Assembly (NCBI GenBank): GCA_963848825.1
Contig: CAWKFA010000008.1
Span: 496,001 to 560,000, forward strand
Origin: CAVVSQ01 sp963848825
GTDB lineage: Bacteria; Planctomycetota; Planctomycetia; Gemmatales; Gemmataceae
Direction: 5' to 3'
DNA: 64,000 bases
Part shown: positions 60,355-64,000 of the stretch, one piece after another
Layout of the letters: every line of letters begins with the position of its first letter
Numbering within the stretch: the stretch's first letter is position 1
The notes under the pieces: generated by a model
Told to the model about the DNA's origin: nothing
Databases searched by the model: none
What the model saw: only the letters and a program-made list of their open reading frames with translations
Program-made: the position numbers and the translations under genes

Positions 60355-60624
60355 GATTCAGCTCCAAGGTGCCGGAGAGGAACGAGCCGGAGAGTAGCGG
60401 GCGCCACATTATTTCAGACTGTATCACCACTATTTACGGTCGGCAATACCCCTACTTCGATTTGTCATGGCAGCCGCCCATACCTCCCTGGTAAAAAGGC
60501 TGGCCGGCGCTTGCTTCACCACGGCCCCGCGGGTAAACTCTAACAATCTGCCCGTTAGCTCGCGACGCTGGTTTCGTCGGTTAAAGTAGACGCAATCGTC
60601 GTGGACCTTTTTATTGGGAAACTC

Positions 60625-63309
60625 ATGCTTGGATCATGCCGACGAACTCGCCTGAAACTCGCCTACTGGGCGATCGCCGCGCTGTTGAGCCTGAGCGGTA
60701 CTGGCCTGGCGCAGGATGCCCAAAAAGACTCTGCCGGAATCGATTTTTTTGAGACGAAGATCCGGCCTGTGCTGGTCGAGAGCTGTTACAAGTGCCATTC
60801 GATCGAAGCCAAGAAACACAAAGGCAACTTACTGCTGGACAGCCAGGCGGCGCTTCGTAAGGGGGGCGATACGGGGCCGGCCATCGTCCCGGGTCAGCCT
60901 GGCAAGAGCCTGCTAGTGAAGGCGCTGTCGCCACAGCGACGATTTAAGCATGCCGCCGCAGGGCAAGCTGAGCGACCAGATCATCGCGGACTTCGAGAAA
61001 TGGATCGCGCTGGGCGCTCCCGATCCGCGTGATGGGGCCGCGGTGGCCGCACAAGGCTTCGATTGGGCCAAGGTGCGTCATTATTGGGCGTTTCAACCGC
61101 CCCGTATGCCTGGCCGTCCCCGACGTTAAAGATCGGAGTGATACGAAAACGCCGCTCGATCATTTCATCCTGGCCAAATTGGAGGCCGAGAAGTTAACGC
61201 CGGCGGGCATGGCCAGTAAGCGTGAGCTGATTCGCCGCGCGACCTTTGATCTTATCGGCCTGCCGCCGACGCCTGGCGAAGTCGAGTCTTTTCTCCAGGA
61301 CGATTCACCACAAGCGTTCGCCAGGCTCATCGAGCGCCTGCTCCAGTCGCCCCACTATGGCGAGCGTTGGGGTCGCTACTGGCTCGATGTGGCCCGTTAT
61401 GCCGAGGACCAGGCCCATACCTTCGGCGTCAAGCCGAACACCAACGCCTGGCGCTATCGCGACTGGGTGATCAACGCCTTCAATAGCGATATGCCTTACG
61501 ATCGGTTCGTGAAATTACAGCTCGCGGCCGACTTCATCGAGAAGAACGACGAAGGGCGGGTGCAGCACCTGCCCGCTCTTGGGTTTATCGGCCTCGGCGC
61601 CCAATATTACAAGAACTCGGACAAGGCCAAATCGACCGCCGATGAACTGGATGATCGCGTTGACACCGTGACGCGCGGCTTGCTGGGCCTGACCGTGTCC
61701 TGCGCCCGTTGCCACGAACACAAGTTCGACCCCATTCCCCAGCAGGATTATTATTCCCTGGCCGGCGTGTTCGCCAGTTGCAAGCTCGCCAACCTGACGC
61801 TGGCGAACAAGGAGCAGCAACAGCGACGGATGAGACCCAAAAGCAGATCAAGAAGGCGGACGATGCCGTCAAGGCGATGCTGCGCGACGAGCGTCTGGAT
61901 TTGGCCGCGACGGAAGCGGACCAGGTTAGCCGATATCTCATGGCGGCCTGGAAATATCGGGCCGAAAAATCGCCGGCCGCAGTCAAGGAATATGCCAAGG
62001 TCAAGAGCCTCGATGCGGCCATCATGTCGCGCCGGTGAAGCTTTTGGATAAACCGGGCAAGGACCTGCAAGGCTTTATCAAGATCGACGCGACGGAAGCC
62101 GAAGCCATGGCCCTGGCGGACAAGCTGCAAAGCCAGGTGCAGAAGCTTCTGACGCCAGCCGGCAAGGGCCAGGATCCGGACAAATCGCCCCTTTTGCAAA
62201 AGCTTTTCCTGGCGGACACGGGCGTTTTCTTCCGACCTGACGCGCAGGTGCGCGCAAGCTGCCCGAGAAAATGAAGCAACGTCTCGATGAGATGAACAAG
62301 GAGCTGACCGCCTTACAGCAAAGCGAGGCGGGCAAACCGTTGCCGATAGCGCATGGCCTGGCGGAGGGCACTCCCGCAAACATGAAGGTATTCGTGCGCG
62401 GCAACCCCGCCAAGCTCGGCGACGAGGCCCCACGCCGGTTTCTCAAGATCATCGCGGGTGATAATCCAACGCCGTTTGCCACCGGCAGCGGGCGGCTTGA
62501 ACTGGCGGAAGCCATCGCGGCGCCGGACAATCCCTTGACGGCCCGCGTGATGGTCAATCGTGTCTGGCAACATCATTTCGGCCGGGGGCTGGTCGGCACG
62601 CCCAGCAACTTCGGTCAACTGGGCGAGCGGCCGACGCATCCCGAGTTGCTCGATTACCTCACCTGCCGCTTTATCGAGTCGGGCTGGTCGATCAAAACGC
62701 TCCATCGCGAGATCATGTTATCCGCGGCCTATCAGCGCGGCGGCGATGCTCTGGAAAGCAACCTGGCCCGCGACGCCGATAATCGCTGGCTTTGGCGCAT
62801 GAACCGGCGCCGGCTCGATGTCGAAGCCTGGCGCGATGCCATGCTGGCGGTGTCCGGCAAGCTCGATCCGTCTCTGGGCGGCCCGACGGTCGATCTGGCT
62901 GCCGCGAGCAACACACGACGCACCGTGTACGCCAAGATTAGCCGGCATGACCTTAATTACTTGCTGCGTCTGTTCGATTTCCCGGACGCCAATATCACCA
63001 GCGAACGCCGGACGGAAACCACCGTGCCGCAGCAGCAACTGTTCGTCATCAACAGCGCTTTCGTGATCGACCAGGCCAAGGGGCTGGCCGCGCGCGTGGA
63101 GCGGCTGGCGCCGAACGAAGCGGATCGACTACAGGCCCTCTACGGCCTGGCCTTTGGCCGGCCGGCCACCGCCGAGGAGGTGACACTTGCCATCGGCGTT
63201 TCTTGGCGGCCAGGACGAGGCTCAAGAACAATCCGCCAATCGGCTGAGCCGCTGGGAACGGCTGGCGCAGATCATGCTTGGCAGTAACGAGTTTCTCTAT
63301 ATCGACTGA
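60625..63309 (+). CDS. Planctomycete PSD1-type protein: cytochrome c-like domain, DUF1549, DUF1553 (frame breaks)
   Basis: This is an exported protein of about 890 residues. A signal peptide (LAYWAIAALLSLSGTGLAQ) is followed by a haem-type VESCYKCHS in the PSCyt1 domain. The DUF1549 domain has HFILAKLEAEKLTPAGMASK, RRATFDLIGLPPTPGEVESF, and CARCHEHKFDPIPQQDYYSL. DUF1553 covers the C-terminal third (NPLTARVMVNRVWQHHFGRG, FGQLGERPTHPELLDYL). The end is EFLYID at 63309. At least six frame breaks occur (near 60945, 61100, 61825, 62035, 62255 and 63200). The start is taken at ATG 60625; GTG 60601 is possible. It forms the usual pair with the following DUF1501 gene. The biochemical role is not established. 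Confidence 0.85.
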
Positions 63310-63370
63310 GCAATGCGCCCGGCGCTGATGGCTTGAAGACGCCCGGTCCTTTTTATTTTTAGGATGCCTT

Positions 63371-64000
63371 ATGAAACCTAGCGACTCATTTGAACCCTTG
63401 TCACGGCGAGCGTTGCTCGGGCGCCTGGGCACGGGACTGGGCATCGTGGGGCTGGCGGGCCTGTTGTCGGAGCAGCGACTGCTCGCGGATGCCGCCGGTC
63501 GCGAACAATCCGCTGGCGCCGAAGACGCCGCATTTCGCGCCGCGGGCCAAGAGCATCATTCATCTATTCATGAATGGCGGCCCTTCCCAGGTCGATACCT
63601 TCGATCCCAAGCCGGACCTGGTTCGCTACCATGGCCAGCCCATGCCGACGGCGGCCTGCGCACCGAGCGGAGCACGCGCGGCCTCATGAAGTCGCCGTTT
63701 CGCTTTCGCCAACATGGCCAGTCCGGTCTACCCATCAGCGAGATTTTTCCGCGCATGGCGGCCCACGCCGACGATTTGTGCGTCATTCGCTCGATGCACA
63801 CCAACGTACCGAACCACGAGCCGTCGCTGCTCATGATGACGTGCGGCGATACGCAACCCGTCCGGCCCAGTTATGGGCTCCTGGCTGCTTTATGGCCTGG
63901 GCACGGAAAACCAGAACCTGCCCGGTTTTGTGGTCATGTGCCCCGGTTTTCCGGTGGTCGGCCCCGCAGCTTTGGAGCAACAGCTTTTTGCCCGGCATCT
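63371..64000 (+). CDS. DUF1501 family protein, 5' part, cut by window edge (frame breaks)
   Basis: ATG 63371 begins MKPSDSFEPLSRRALLGRLG, a twin-arginine-type signal. Then come APRAKSIIHLFMNGGPSQVD, TFDPKPDLVRYHGQPMP, SPFRFRQHGQSGLPISEIFP and VIRSMHTNVPNHEPSLLMM, all typical of the DUF1501 partners of PSD1-type proteins. Frame breaks lie near 63495, 63650 and 63870. The gene continues past base 64000. It starts 61 bases after the PSD1-type gene and is probably co-transcribed with it. Confidence 0.85.
   Translation, partial: MKPSDSFEPLSRRALLGRLGTGLGIVGLAGLLSEQRLLADAAGREQSAGAEDAAFRAAGQEHHSSIHEWRPFPGRYLRSQAGPGSLPWPAHADGGLRTERSTRGLMKSPFRFRQHGQSGLPISEIFPRMAAHADDLCVIRSMHTNVPNHEPSLLMMTCGDTQPVRPSYGLLAALWPGHGKPEPARFCGHVPRFSGGRPRSFGATAFCPAS

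Noticed and set aside
5335..63309. Programmed ribosomal frameshifting as explanation for the frame breaks
   Set aside because: The breaks are too many, in unrelated families, of both directions, and lack consistent slippery sites or downstream structures.

Overview
The window looks like a chromosomal segment of a planctomycete, most likely from the Gemmata-like families. This is inferred from the GC-rich sequence and from families typical of that phylum: DUF1501 proteins, a c-type cytochrome/DUF1549/DUF1553 (PSD1-type) protein, an FHA-GAF-SpoIIE phosphatase next to ClpS, a very long soluble poly-HAMP hybrid kinase, and an alternative complex III (ACIII) / caa3 oxidase operon. No phage, insertion sequence, CRISPR array or rRNA is visible. 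The only RNA gene is a tRNA-Gln cut by the left edge.

Layout. 1-5.2 kb: tRNA-Gln end, a DUF1501 gene, an ECF sigma / anti-sigma / secreted protein operon and a small protein. 5.3-10.3 kb: a membrane-fused spermidine-synthase-like protein, the phosphatase-clpS pair and a lipoprotein cyclophilin. 10.4-15.7 kb: an M16 peptidase, MHS-family transporter and CaiB-type CoA transferase in one run. 15.9-23.0 kb: a Prc/CtpA protease, a PQQ-like beta-propeller protein and three secreted proteins of unknown function. 23.2-28.2 kb: otsB-treS (trehalose) and an MMPL/RND exporter. 28.2-36.9 kb: a signalling operon (poly-HAMP hybrid kinase, receiver-kinase, ANTAR regulator). 37.2-49.7 kb: actABCDEF, a small membrane protein, SCO, coxB, coxA, coxC and subunit IV on the minus strand, a complete quinol-to-oxygen chain. 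49.8-52.1 kb: four small stress-type or secreted proteins with inverted repeats and terminators. 52.4-60.4 kb: five co-oriented genes of unknown purpose, including a roughly 1,100-residue patatin-like protein and a transglutaminase-like protein. 60.6-64.0 kb: a PSD1-type gene and a DUF1501 gene that runs off the edge.

Data quality matters here. More than forty single-base frame breaks fall inside otherwise well-conserved genes, and reading resumes at once in another frame with motifs intact. They most likely are sequencing or assembly indels rather than decay. Gene limits below are for the restored frames, so many features contain frameshifts, and product lengths are approximate.

The best candidates for something undescribed are the patatin/transglutaminase/zinc-ribbon locus (52.4-60.4 kb) and the higher-order organisation of the 13 tandem HAMP units (32.7-36.3 kb), with its downstream ANTAR regulator and terminator-bearing leader.
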